DNA of 64,000 nt. Source: Lycocorax pyrrhopterus obiensis (lineage: Eukaryota; Chordata; Aves; Passeriformes; Paradisaeidae). The number at the start of each line of letters is the position of its first letter. The first letter of the stretch is position 1. The notes beneath the pieces were generated by a model that saw nothing but the letters and a program-made list of their open reading frames with translations, was not told where the DNA came from and searched no databases. Where the stretch lies: positions 74,227,935-74,291,934 of the forward strand of contig JACSVZ010000014.1 in assembly GCA_014706295.1 (NCBI GenBank), in the 5' to 3' direction. The translations under genes were made by a program, and so were the position numbers. Positions 1-11,765 of the stretch are shown piece by piece.

Positions 1-951
1 TGTCACCCAGAAAGGAACACCATAAACCAAACCATGCTAACGGAAGCTAAAAGCAATTGTAAGCTCCTCTGTGACCAGGAAGAAACAGAATACAGTCTCT
101 GTGACACTGGTAAAAGTGAGATTCTCTAAAATCTAATAGCATGCAGAGTTATGTTTATTTCCTGGTTGACCCTCTCACAATATCAAAATAGAGAAAGTAA
201 ATTGGAAAGTAGTTTTTAGATAAGAGATCTAAAGATGACAAAATCATTAAGCAGCTTCTATATGAATAGAGACTAAATACCCAAGTACTCTGCGAGTCCA
301 TTAAAGACAACTAAGAGAAGATGCCAAAGAAGACAAAGAAATCTCAAGCGACACAGAGAAAGAGGATAAGTAGTGGAGACATAAAATATCTAGTTACTTA
401 GATAGTTTAAATCCATTGGAATGCAATTGTTATTCCTTTTTTGTTCATTTTAAGAAAGATATAAGATCCTCAAGATAACAAAAATACGAGTACCTGAACC
501 CCCAGTTATGTGGAAGTCGTTACGAAAAACAGCCTTTCCCTGGCGCTGAAGTGCTCAAACTGCCATGTCATTTTCATACCTCAGAGATCCACTAGTTACC
601 ATGATACGAATACACTTATTCTATGCATTTTACCCCTACTCCATTAAGCAGAAAATAACTTGAGTCTGTAAATCAGCCCATGACAATAGCCCCTGACAGA
701 AGAAAACCAACCTAATATCTATATTTTGCTTTTCCTCTTGAGCCTAAAAAGAAAGGAAGAAAGAGTTACCTTCTTTCATTTGCAGAAAATTATTTCAGGA
801 CAGCTCAGGAAATGGGCCACACTTATTTTTGCTGCTGAAAAAGAAGGAATGTATACTCTTTATGGGATTCAGGCTAGTTACTGAGCAATTAATTAACCAT
901 ACTACTCACTTTAGAAGACTGGAAATAGTTCTGGACATTGTTTTAAGATGA
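1..951. other. intronic sequence, nothing recognised
   Basis: A+T-rich sequence with no open frame longer than about 60 codons, no repeat family that I recognise and no splice-bounded exon. It belongs to the intron upstream of the exon at 15341, if the gene model is right. Confidence 0.6.
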
Positions 952-1257
952 CTTTCTGCAGATGACACCAAGTCGTGTGGGTGTGTTGATTCACTGGAGG
1001 GTAAGGAGGCTCTGCAGAGAGATCTGGGCAGACCGAATCAATGGGCCAAGGCCAATCGGGTGAGTCTTATGAGAAGTGGCTCAGGGAGCTGGGGCTATTT
1101 AGCTGGGAGGAAAAAATGCTGAAGGACTTATAGCTCCCTACAACTCCCTGAAAGGAGGCTATAGCGAGGTGGGGGTCAGTCTGTTCCCTCAAGTAACAAG
1201 AAATCAGACAAGAGGAAATGGCCTCGAGTTGCACCAGAGGAGGAGGTTTATGTTGGA

Positions 1258-1263
1258 CATTTG
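1258..1263. repeat. 6-bp target-site duplication, left copy (catttg)
   Basis: The hexamer catttg directly precedes the LTR and is repeated exactly at 1598-1603. A 6-bp duplication is the usual size for alpha- and betaretrovirus-type integrases. Confidence 0.8.
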
Positions 1264-1597
1264 TGTTGCTAGTGAGCAGAGACCGAAGAAGAAAGCGACA
1301 TGGATGGTTTAGGGTGAGACAAAAAAAACGCTTTATTAATTTACAAATTCGCTTATATACGTTAGCACGCTGGACTGACATAAGGTCATTGGTTCTCTGA
1401 CCAACCACCCCCCAGAGGGATTGGCTGAACCCAACAACACTTACTTCAGATATTTTCTCATTGGTATCATAACAATGCCATAGTTTACAAAATCTCCCAA
1501 CTGTTTTCCCGTAGCGTCCGTGAGAAAGCAAGGCTTTCACACAGACGCTGTCAGAAAACTGAGAAATCTCTCTGCAGCCAGGCTTTCAACATTCACA
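1264..1597 (-). mobile_element. solo LTR of an endogenous retrovirus (class II-like), antisense
   Basis: This 334-bp unit begins TG and ends CA on the + strand (tgttgctag to cattcaca) and is flanked by perfect 6-bp duplications (catttg). Read on the minus strand it has LTR architecture: a long U3, a TATA-like box (gtatataagc, about 1350-1359), an AATAAA poly(A) signal about 20 bases later (around 1333-1338), a T-rich stretch and a short U5. There is no internal gag, pol or env, so it is a solo LTR left by recombination between the two LTRs. It sits inside the CR1 copy at 952-1818 and is therefore younger than that copy. The 6-bp duplication points to an ERVK/alpha-beta type; the family name is unknown. 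Minus-strand open frames across it are shadows. Confidence 0.85.
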
Positions 1598-1603
1598 CAT
1601 TTG
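1598..1603. repeat. 6-bp target-site duplication, right copy (catttg)
   Basis: Exact repeat of 1258-1263. CR1 sequence resumes immediately afterwards (ggaaaaaaatcttcacag). Confidence 0.8.
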
Positions 1604-1818
1604 GAAAAAAATCTTCACAGAAAGGGTTGTAAAACACTGAAAGAGGCTGCACAGGGAAGAGGCTGAGTGACCATTGCTGGAGGTATTTAAAAGTCATGTA
1701 GATACGGCAGTTAGGGGCATGGTTTAGTGTTGGACTTGGCAGTGCTGGTTTAACAGTTGGTCTTGATGGTCTTAAAGATCCTTTCCAACCTAAACAATTC
1801 TGTGATTTTACGATTCTA

Positions 1819-4800
1819 AGATTTAAAATCTTAGTGATGTAGGTGTCAGAAAGGTTTGGAGTTGCTTCTCACTGTCATCTCATGCATTTTCACATGTGCT
1901 TGAGATAATTAAAAAGTCTGTATCCTGTATATATATGCTTTACATGTTTTTTTCCTTTATTGAGAATTAAATATATATTGTTGACAGTTAAGTTTGATAG
2001 AGTCAGTCTTGAAATATCTGTTAATTGTTTTATGAAGTTACCATTTCATTTAATCAACTGCAGTGTAATACAGCATAATAAAATAACTTTAGTGAAAAAT
2101 TGCTGTAACTTATTCAGCAACCTTCTAGAGGCTTGCAAACATTTAATCTTCTCAGAACTGATTTTCAGTGAGATAAATAAGTTAAGTTTTGAACAATGGT
2201 ATCTGGGAAATTGGTGAAGTTAAATGGGAAAGCAGGAGATACTGCATATTGTAACATGGTGGGTATGCACACGGGATTTTCTTTGTTGTGCATATGTTAA
2301 GTATTATGAACAGTGGATAATAACAATAAAAAAATTTTTCTTGTAAAGAAATGTTAATTCTTATTATTTAATGTAATCCTAATTGTTTGGAGCTCTTTTG
2401 ATGTAGTCTTGTGATGGAAAGGGCTTTGTCTTTTCAATTCAGGGAAAGCAATGCATTTCAGCTACTGAAGATAAGCTGTCTTCAAAGAGTATACTGCCTC
2501 TACAATATCATATTAAATTAAAGAAGTAGACTTAAAAGTAGTGAGTGTTGTTTGATACAAGTTTAAGTACAGTGAAAATTAGGGATAGTATCTTCCTTTT
2601 CTGCTTACAGGAGAATATTTTATTCCTTCCTTTATCCCACAGAAATAATTCATCATGTGAATAAAAGAAATGTCACACTGTCTAATGTTTGCAAATAAAC
2701 GTGCATATTACTGTCAGACAATGTCCTTTATCTGGTTCTCATAGTTCACCACACTATTCATGCTGAAAGTAAAATAGCAGCATTGCTGAAGTATACTTTT
2801 CATGATGATGGAATATTGTGACTACAAAAATTTTAATAATTTAATAAGTTTGGATACAATATAAGGACCATATTTGCATCAAAATCTGGGATAACTTGGA
2901 TAATTTGGGTTAGGATATAACTTTTTGCATCAGATTGGTCTAATTTATGGCATTGGCTGCTAAAACCAGCATATAGCCAAAGTTTGCCTCAGAGTAGTGC
3001 CTGAGAGTTCCATTTTATGTGTAAGCTACTGTAGTTGTGTACTAAGTCTGTTAATGAAAGTTCATTGCAGATATTTCATTCACATTTCTGACTATTGTTT
3101 TGGTTTTCTTGAGAATGTTACCAGGGAAGTGAAAAAGCTACAGTGAAAAATGGATATAGGCAATATTCCACAGGGATTAGATTACTGCAGGATACTATGA
3201 AGGGAAGGAAAAGTTAGACTCAAGCACTGGAAGGTTTACATGTTTGGTTTTGTAGTGAGGATAGAGTTTTCTTACTGGCAATAAGGTGATGTTCAACCAG
3301 AATCTTCTCATTCCAGCCTTTATAAAACTGCCTCCATTAACTGCTTTAAGATGTTTCTTCTTCAATCTTTGTCATCAAAACAAGTTCATAAAATAACATG
3401 AATTGGAGAAACAAGCTAAACTACAGCAGTGATATTAGAAATTTGTCTTTTCCTGGTCCACTATTCTCCATTTCAGTACTGATAAAAATAGTTTCCTCAA
3501 TTACATGAAAAGTATTTTTACTTTCATTTTAGTCTCAGATCAGAATTGTCAATTGCTTTTGCAAATATGTCCACTTATAAATTGATTATGCAGTAGATGT
3601 CATGAGTACAACTTCTTTAATATGAGTCTATCGACTTTGAAATTTTTTTAATTGTCCAAGATCATTGGGACTAGAAATGTGATGTGAGTGCTCCATCAGT
3701 TTAGAAACTAACTGTAAAATCTGGCAGTCGCTTTTCAGAGTGTCTTATTCCTCTCCTTTAACTCCTATTGTTTGTAATTTGAGCTTTGCACTAGTTACCT
3801 ATAGGACTTTTGATGATTGATTGTCTTGCTTTTGAGATGTAAAAGTTTTCTGATTCTTCTACTCAGAAAAAGATCTTTCTAATCATGCCATAGTGCAACA
3901 TACGCTCACTCAGGAGCTTGTATATTGCTTGGTTTTGACAGCTTTTTTTGGGGGTCTGAGATAATCCATATGGTGCAAAGTATGCTGTATTTATTATCCT
4001 TCACAACATGCTACAAACCTCATATTTTCCCTACGGCTTTCAGACAGGTAAGATAAGCAGATGATAGATAAACTGGTTAGCAAATCCTGCAGATGCTTCT
4101 CTGTTTTGTTTGTCTTCGGTTCTTTTTATTCCACTTTTATTGTAAATTCCTATTTTTATTTTGTCACAAAGGTGCAGAACTCTGACTTTCATTTTTAGCA
4201 TAACAGCATATGGGTGAAGAAGTCATTCATCTCTTGTTTCATGCACCATGTAAATGTCATATACTTTACTTAATGAAAGCATGCTTAATGGGCCATATCC
4301 TCAAAAACCAGCGTGAGTCAAAAGATATTATTAGCAATTGCTGCTGCTTAATTAGAGAAGTGTATTCAAAATTTATAAAATGCAGTAGGAAACATAATCT
4401 TGATATAAAATAGCTTCAGGGCGGTTTCTTTTTCTTGGTCTCTCCCAAGGAATCTGTCAATGGACTTGCATTAGCTGCAAGTTAAGGTACTTGGACACAG
4501 CAGGGTTAAGTCTGTTTTATATTTATTACCAATACAAAAGGTTTAGGAAGTTGCTGGACCTCTAAATTGGCCATTGACAGGGTCCTCACAAACTTTCTTA
4601 GGCACAGTTGTGTTGGTCTTTTTTTCAGTCCCTCCTAAAGCGCCTGGTGTAAAACTAGGGGTGAATGAAATACAGGTGCTGACTTTTCTAATAATTTCTA
4701 ATTTTTATATGGTCTGAAAATTTTCCCAGATCAATGGAGCTTACTTGGAAAAAGTGCAGGTTATTATCCTTGGTCCTTTATTTATGATGTATTAACACTG

Positions 4801-5769
4801 GTAATAAAATGACATTTGTCATTTTCTAAATTTCACTGTATCTGAAGTCCTAAGTAGGTTATATCTGCTACTTAGTGTCCAATATACATTGCAGAGTTGC
4901 TAAGTCAATGAAAACAAACTGGTTTGAGAATACAGTTCAGAAATAGACGCATTTTCATTTAATATGGAATGAAAATAATTAAAACATTGGAAATGTCAGT
5001 GCTGATGTCAAGACCTGGATTTGTAAAGGGGAAAATAGGAATGAGTTGATCATGAAGTATGAAGAAAATTGGAAGGATTGTTTTTTCATTTTGATTTGGG
5101 GATTTTGGACAAAGATAAAGAAATTTAACATAAAAAAACCTATGGTAACTATCACTCAGAGGAGCAAGAAAAATGGACAATATCCCCAAAAAGGGTATTA
5201 TGAAATACTTGTGAAAATAAAAAGATGCTGACTTTGTAACAGCATAGCTTGACTATTGGCACAACTAGCTCAAAAATTGTACGACTAATTTCTAGGGGCT
5301 GAAGACTTCTGTTATGTGGTGACACTATTACTGCCCACTAGCAGAGCATGACATTACCACGGAAATGGTAATGCTGGATTGAAGCAGCAGAATCAAAGGA
5401 GATTCGGATTTATGAGCTGTGAAACTGAAGCCAAATAAGAACCAAAACCACTAAATAGAGGAAAAGTTTTGAAATCTTGCTAGTCAGAATAAATATTTTT
5501 TGCAGTTCATTCTGCTAACGTGCACAGCACATTTAGAAAAAGTTAATTTGATTTTAATCCTTTCACAGATAAGTAGAGGGGGAACCAGGCCAATAATATT
5601 CCCTCCTGTGACTAATTTTATTTTTCACTTTATCTCATAAATACTTTATAATTTAAATGTATTTTTCTATTTGGTGGTCAAGTGTTTAAAAATAAATTAT
5701 GGTGCTTCTTAAGAATAAATGTTCAATCAATAATGGTTTTCAGCTTATATTACACTTTTGTCCAAGAAC
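1819..5769. other. intronic sequence without recognised features
   Basis: About 4 kb of A+T-rich unique-looking sequence. The small open frames (85, 67 and 76 codons near 1960, 4210 and 4959) have no recognisable domain, no splice context and a composition like their surroundings. I see no repeat family here. Confidence 0.6.
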
Positions 5770-6514
5770 CTAATGAGCCTGGGCATGAGCTGGTCACAAC
5801 AACCCCAGGCCTTGCTACAGACTTATGGTGGCTGGAAAGCCTTCCCAAGGAAAAGGACTTGGGGGTGCTGCCTGAACATGAGCCAGTGTGTGCCCAGGCG
5901 GCCAAGAAGCCCAATGGCATCCTGGCCTGTATCAGCAATAGTGTGGCCAGCAGGACCAGGACAGGGATTGTCCCTTTGTACTCAGCACTGGTGAGGCTGC
6001 ACCTCAAGTCCTGTGTCCAGTTCTGGGCCCCTCAATTCAAGAAGGACATTGAGGGGTTGGAGGGTGTCCAGAGAAGGGCAATGGAGCTGGTGAAGGGTCT
6101 GGAGCACAAGTATTTCAGGTAGTGGCTAAGGGAGCTAGGGTTGTTTAGGTGGAAGAAAAGGAGGTTCAGGGGAGACCACATTGCTCTTTATAACTACCTG
6201 AAAGGAGGCTGTAGCCAGGTGGGGGTCAGTCTCTTCTTCCAAGTAACAAGACAAGAGGTAATGGCCTAGAGTTGCACCAGGGGAAGTTTAGGTTGGATAT
6301 TAAGAAAAATTTCTTCACGGGATTGGTTGCTAAGCATTGGAAAAGGCTGCCCAAAGAAGTGGTTGAGTCACCATCAATGGAGGTATTTTTGAAAAATTTA
6401 GAGGTGGCACCTAGGGACATGGTTTAGTGATGAACTTTGCAATATTAGGTTAATGGTTTGACTTGGTAATCTTAGAGGTCTTTTCCAGCCTTAATTATTC
6501 TATTATTTTATGAT
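5770..6514 (+). mobile_element. CR1 LINE, 5'-truncated, ORF2 C-terminus plus 3' UTR
   Basis: The open frame that includes 5770-6122 reads as the C-terminal end of CR1 ORF2: [12 protein letters not shown], then ANGILAC-like and SNSVASRTR, then [18 protein letters not shown] and [14 protein letters not shown]. The same protein segments occur in the copy at 62729-63214. Past the stop near 6120 the CR1 3' UTR continues (gaaaggaggctgtagccagg) and ends at a degraded 8-bp terminal motif (attctattattttatg). The element is short because of 5' truncation, which is typical of CR1. It has lost the RT catalytic region and cannot move by itself. It lies in sense orientation to the predicted host gene. Confidence 0.93.
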
Positions 6515-7750
6515 AATTCTCCCATTTTGATGGCTTAGAGGACTGTGGAAATAATGACTTTGTAGATGCTAGAGAGGAATAACAGCATCTTACTAAAAAA
6601 CACAGATAAGCAAACTGATCCGTACATTGGTTGAATACTGAGAATACATTCATTATATGTGCTGCTGAAGAGTTATTAAGGAAAGAGATAGACCATCAGC
6701 GGATTTAGATGTACCCAGTTTCCTTTGTGAATAAGCATAGATTTCTGTAGCTGAAGATCATTTCTGTGCACAAATACCAGAAATAAGTTTCAAGTGCAGC
6801 ATATCACTGCAGTCATCTTCTATTAATCTTAGATATTTTTAAAATATCAGTTAGTATGAATGTTTTTAAGAGAACATCTTAAACTTCAATAGAACTACTG
6901 TACCACAACTAATGATTCTACTGTTCTTTGAAGTGTCTTTGCGTGAAAAACAAAAGTATATTTTAATTCTAGATTCAGAAATACTCATTTTTTTCCTTAC
7001 TAGAAATTACCTTTCTTTGTTTGTCTTCATTGGAAAAAGCAAAGAAACCACATGCCTCTCTTCCTGACTGCTGCATAGCACTAATCTGATGGAGGCATTG
7101 TCTCAATAAATTGTGTATTTGCTGGAGGCTTTTCCTCAGGATGTCTTTAGCTGGTTCTCTGTTTAAGAGTATTTAAATCCTGTTCTATCCCATGTGATCT
7201 ATACAATAGTTCTTAGCTCTTTTGTTCACATTATTAATTTCACAGAACATTCATTTTTTATTACCAGAATACCTCAAATTGCTATTTTTTAAAGTAAAGA
7301 CATGTTACTACATTATCAACTGACTTTTTAAATACATTTTAAATATTTTTTCCTTATAAAAAGTAATAGAATGTAACAGTATCCTATTTCTGAAGGGATT
7401 TTGGTTTTAGGAAAGCACACCTAACATAGAATACACACAATCCAGTATTTCCTTTTATACACTTAAATGTACTGAGCTCTTTGATTTCATAATCAATGAT
7501 TTTAAGAACACAGGTTTTCACATGCGATATATTTTATACAATGTATGCATATTAATGAGTAAGTATACTAGCTATCACAAAGGAAGCTTAGTGAAAAACA
7601 AACAGTGTCGGTTTTAAAAAATATTTTACAGAACTTCTTTTCTTCTCTATGGATGAATATATGACGTGATTTGAACACAGCAGCATAAGGTAACATAAGC
7701 TACCATTTTTATCTAAGCTACAATTCCTAAAATTTCTTGGGTTTAAATTT
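6515..7750. other. intronic sequence without recognised features
   Basis: A+T-rich sequence with many homopolymer T and A runs and no repeat family or exon that I can support. Confidence 0.55.
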
Positions 7751-7812
7751 TCAGGCCAGAAGGGAACATTTATTTGACCACAAAGGGACCACTAGTTTGA
7801 CCTCTTCTATGT
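7751..7812 (-). mobile_element. possible ancient CR1-like LINE 3' fragment
   Basis: The stretch 'caggccagaaggga' followed about 40 bases later by 'agtttgacctcttctatgt' matches the layout of the 3' end of old amniote CR1 copies read on the minus strand (ggccagaaggga ... tgacctcctg). The nearby copy at 11552 has the same phrase. The fragment is short and diverged. Confidence 0.4.
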
Positions 7813-10800
7813 CTTAAATGATCAATATTTTGTTTGAAGTCTATGAAAAACATAGATTTCAGTTAAATCAAGACCATCTATTTCTTAAATATTTTCCTAA
7901 GATACACTTTACTCTGGTCACCTCTTCCTAAACCCACAGCATTGGTGGGCAGTTTATATATACAGTCCTTTCTTTCTGGAAAACCCCAGCCACTAGTTCA
8001 GCAAACAGCTGAAAATAAAAGGTGGGTAAAGATTCACTTCTGACCCTGCTAACCCTGTGTCACAGGTATTGAGGTAATGCCCAGGACTGAGCAAGCAGCA
8101 CAGATATATAAGAGGTGTAACTCACTCTCTCCTCAAAGATCTTTTTATCTGCTAGATATATTTTCACCACTCTATTATTTGAGACATGTCCCAGAAAATA
8201 GAGAAATGAAAATAATTAACCAGTTCTGTAGTGGGAGAAAAATGCTGTTGGGCACTGTACATTGCATCCAGAAACCTGAAGACATAAATTTTTATTAAAG
8301 TCATCGTACTGCAGCAGATATGAGGCAGCATGAGTATTTGAAAGACGACGCAAGCACTCCTTTTCTCTACTGAATAAAGGAGGATATGCAAAGAACAGGA
8401 CAAGCAGTGTAGCAGTCTTGTTTACTCAGAGAGTGTTGTGTGAATTCTGTACACTGTAACTCCTACTTAGTGAGAAGGAAGCTGGCTTTCTGCTTTATCC
8501 CTCATGAATCCCTTTCAGTCAGAGTTATCTGGAGGCAGGGAGATGCACTTCTTCTGAAAGCAAATAAGCTTTTTCTCCCTGAAGGGCAGGATGGAGTTTG
8601 CAGAGCATCTGCAGCAGCAGCGCAGACTGAGAAAACCCTGAAAAAAAAAAAGGCAGAGTCTGCCTGCTACAGGTGGCAAGCACTAAGGTGAGCCTTGTAC
8701 GGCCATGGAAGGAAGGAGATTTTGTTTAGGACCTACTGTGTCTGGTAGAAAATGTATTCAAGTTAGAGAATAAGTTTGCCTTCAAGGCTTTTATTTAATC
8801 ACACTTATTGCTATATTTTCATTATTTAAAAAAGTAACCTTTTAAGAATCTAGTTATCTTGTGTGCTAAATAAAGTCTTTCCTTAAAGAAGGGGATCATG
8901 TCTGTTTGGATAAGTCACTCTAACAAAAGGGAGACAATTCAGAATGCCTTCAAAGGGACACTTTTGGCCTCAAAATGTTTGGTTGTTTTTTCCACATTTA
9001 AACCACTTTATTCTTCTTTCTTTTTTTGGCCAGTCACTAATGTTTCCAGGGCTCATATAGAGTCTTTTGCCTAAGCTGCCAGTCAAACCACACTGATAAC
9101 TATATAAGAAATGCCAGTGTGATTATGCAGGCTCCACAATAACTACTGTAAATATTTACAGCCCTCCACTAACTTCAGAATTTCTTTAAAACATTAGGTT
9201 GAAGCTTGTCTTCTTAAAATGATCAATTTAATTTTCTTTCCAAAACAGGATTTCTATCAGTAAGCAATCGTGGGGTTATACTGCTGGTGCTACATCATGA
9301 TACTCCTTTTGAACTGTGTAGGAAAGATCTCAGTCCTGCATTGCGAAACATGGCAGAACACCTTTTGCCATTCTGAAGTCACTACAGCAATTACTTTCTT
9401 CATTCAGCAAGAACTAAGATTTCAAGGAGAAAGGAATAGTGGAAATGGACAAAACCTAGAAGTTATATCAGAAAAACTTGACATTAATATTTTCATGTCT
9501 TACACTTAGTTTTCAGAAATTGTGAGTAGTGAAAGTAGACCTTCTGCTAATGTAGCTGTCTTGAGTACAGGAGAAAAACCTTAACCTTCACTGATCAAGC
9601 CTTCGAAAAAACCCAGAAGTTTAAAACTTAGTGCACTTTTTTGCAGCTAAATAATATTATTTTGCATCAATGCGATGTTAAAAAAAAATCTTAATTGAAA
9701 TCAAAACCCATTATGAAATCGAAGCTTAAGATGTTGCACACATTTTTTAATTTTCCAGACAGGCTATCTTTCACAAACTTCTTATGAATCAACAGAGAAT
9801 AAGCAACTGCCTTTTCCTGGCAATGTCATTGAACGCAATGGATTTAATTATACTAAATTGGTCATAATAACAGTTAATAGTGATTTAATACCACCAATTA
9901 GTTTGAAACAAATTGTTGTTTTACAGCCTCTTTAAGATAAAAGCTTACTTTGTCATGTCACATCTTGGGTGCAAATCACATTCTACACATTCCCAGAACT
10001 CTGCCATCAAAGCAGACACTCAGACATTAAAATTTTGAATCATGCAAGTGACAAGTCTGTGGTGTATAGTGATGTTTCCTTGCTCAGATTGTTTAACTTA
10101 AAAAAATGCTAAAAATGTTTCTGTCATAGCTACTTTATTTTGCTTTGGATCTCAAAAGAGATCATTAGTGTCACTTATAAGAGTGAAAATTTTCTACTTT
10201 ATCTTCTGAAACAACTTATTGCAAGGACAGAAACATAAAAGCAGTAAAATAGGGCTCTAATAACAGGCCAATAACAATGCATCAGACTTTGTTCTGTATT
10301 ATTTTCTAATTGAAGGGTATTTATGAATACTAAAAGTGGCTTCACTGTTCTATGGCTGCTTTGGCCACATGTCGTAAGCATAGAACTTATATAAAGGAGA
10401 ATACAGATAGGGTATAGAAACTCTGACCTGCAGAGTCGATGTGAATATGAATTCCCACAGTGTAACTAACTTCTTATTAAAAATGGTCTTTAAGTTTCAC
10501 TTAAAATTTCAGTGTTGCAAGTCTAGATCCAACTCTAAACTTTCTACTGCCTGAATACTTGAGTACAGTACTCTAATTTGAGCCAAGCTTTTCACTAAGT
10601 GACACTTTACTTACATCTACGTCAAGTTTAAATAAGTGCATTTAGTTTTCTAAGTTTAGTTTCCAAAAGTAGTATCTGTGGTTGCTATGATGTGAGCAGC
10701 AAGAAACTAGAAGCAAGAAACTGCAAAGACAGAAAGGGCCAGAGGAATAGATAATTGTTTTTTCTTTAGCTGTATCTACAGTAGTAAATTAAACTAAAAT

Positions 10801-11551
10801 TTTGAAGGCTGGTCTCTGGAATGAGGCCAACTGGCAGGTCTCAGGTCATGTCTATAAAAACACTTACGGTAAAATAGTTTGGTAACCTGAGTTTGAAATG
10901 ATTCCTGGATTGCACTAATCAGTGAAATTTATGAGTTTCAGAATTGGAGGTAATACCTAACTTCCATGGTAACTGTAACAGAAACAGTGATGACTTTGTA
11001 AAAATATGGATGATTCCATGCCAGGATTTGAGCTCAAGTTGTGGACCTATTTAGTGTAGTAGTGTAAGTGTAACTTCTGTGAAAGGAAAAGGAGGTGCTG
11101 AATTAATTTATTTATTTCTTAGAATATGAAACAAAGTTTATTTTCTCCCCTCCTTGTATTATAAATTTATATCATTAGCTTCATTGTTCTTATTTGTTTA
11201 GCTAAATCATAGTTAAATCTAGGACCAGACCAAGAAATCAGCTTCAGGCCCAGGAAATTTGAGTCTGCTATCAGAGGGAATGAGAAAAAATATATTGTTG
11301 ACTAATTAGTTCATCTGCAACATGAAAGTCTGTGTTACCTGGTTTCTCAGTAGGGCAAAATCAGCACCAACAGATGAGAGCAGTCTACAATTATGCACCT
11401 AACTGCAGATTGAAAATGTAATGGCTGTGAGTGAACTGGTATATGTTCTATCTAAATAAATCTGCTGCAGGTAATAAGACATTCTGCCCTATTCTGTAAA
11501 TGTTACTAGTAAGGGATTGCAGGGGTTTTCTTTGCTGAAGGAAGGTGTCTC
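7813..11551. other. intronic sequence; TATA-like patch only
   Basis: Mostly A+T-rich, unrecognised sequence. Around 8100-8115 there is a TATA-like string (gatatataagagg) followed by a CT-rich run, which may be a chance promoter-like match or an old LTR piece. Near 8600-8660 there is a small CAG-rich patch and an A-run. The 60-83-codon open frames have no recognisable domain. Confidence 0.5.
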
Positions 11552-11765
11552 AGGATTGCAGAATTGCAGGGTGATTCAGGCCAGAAGGGACTTCAGGAGG
11601 TCTTTAGCCAAACCTCCTGCTCAAAGCAGGGCCAGACAAGGTCAGAACAGGTTGCTCAGGGCTTTAGTCAGTCAGATTTTGAAAACCTCTAATGCTGACA
11701 CCTGCAACACTCTCTGAGTAGAGAGGTCCAGATGTTCCATTCCTAAATTTGTCTCAAACACCCTT
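11552..11765 (-). mobile_element. CR1 LINE 3' fragment, minus strand
   Basis: On the + strand this is the reverse of a CR1 3' end: gaattgcagggtgattcagg, then ccagaagggacttcaggagg, then cctcctgctcaaagcagg, then caggttgctcagggctttag, then an altered 'ctctctgagtagagaggtcc' box. In forward orientation these are the well-known CR1 3' UTR blocks (gttgccc, ctgctttgagcagg, cagaggtcccttcc). The copy is diverged and non-coding, and the + frames over it are shadows. It is one of the few CR1 copies lying antisense to the predicted host gene. Confidence 0.8.

Larger units (their letters stand above)
952..1818 (+). mobile_element. CR1 LINE 3' fragment, internally deleted and split by an LTR
   Basis: The sequence begins in the CR1 ORF2 reverse-transcriptase segment, with a degraded version of the FADD box (gcagatgacaccaagt, about 958-973). 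It follows CR1 to the 3' terminus, with the motif ttccaacc followed by attctgtgatttt near 1786-1810. Compared with the copy at 60.6-63.5 kb, several hundred bases are missing near 1060-1066. There the text jumps from the box just after the RT catalytic region straight to the C-terminal 'gagaagtggctcagggagct' segment. A 334-bp solo LTR interrupts the 3' UTR part at 1264-1597. The element is non-coding now. CR1 elements normally lack target-site duplications and are 5' truncated, as seen here. Confidence 0.9.

Noticed and set aside
1067..1540. 157-codon minus-strand open frame
   Set aside because: It runs across the boundary between an LTR and antisense CR1 sequence, so it is chance reading through a nested insertion.
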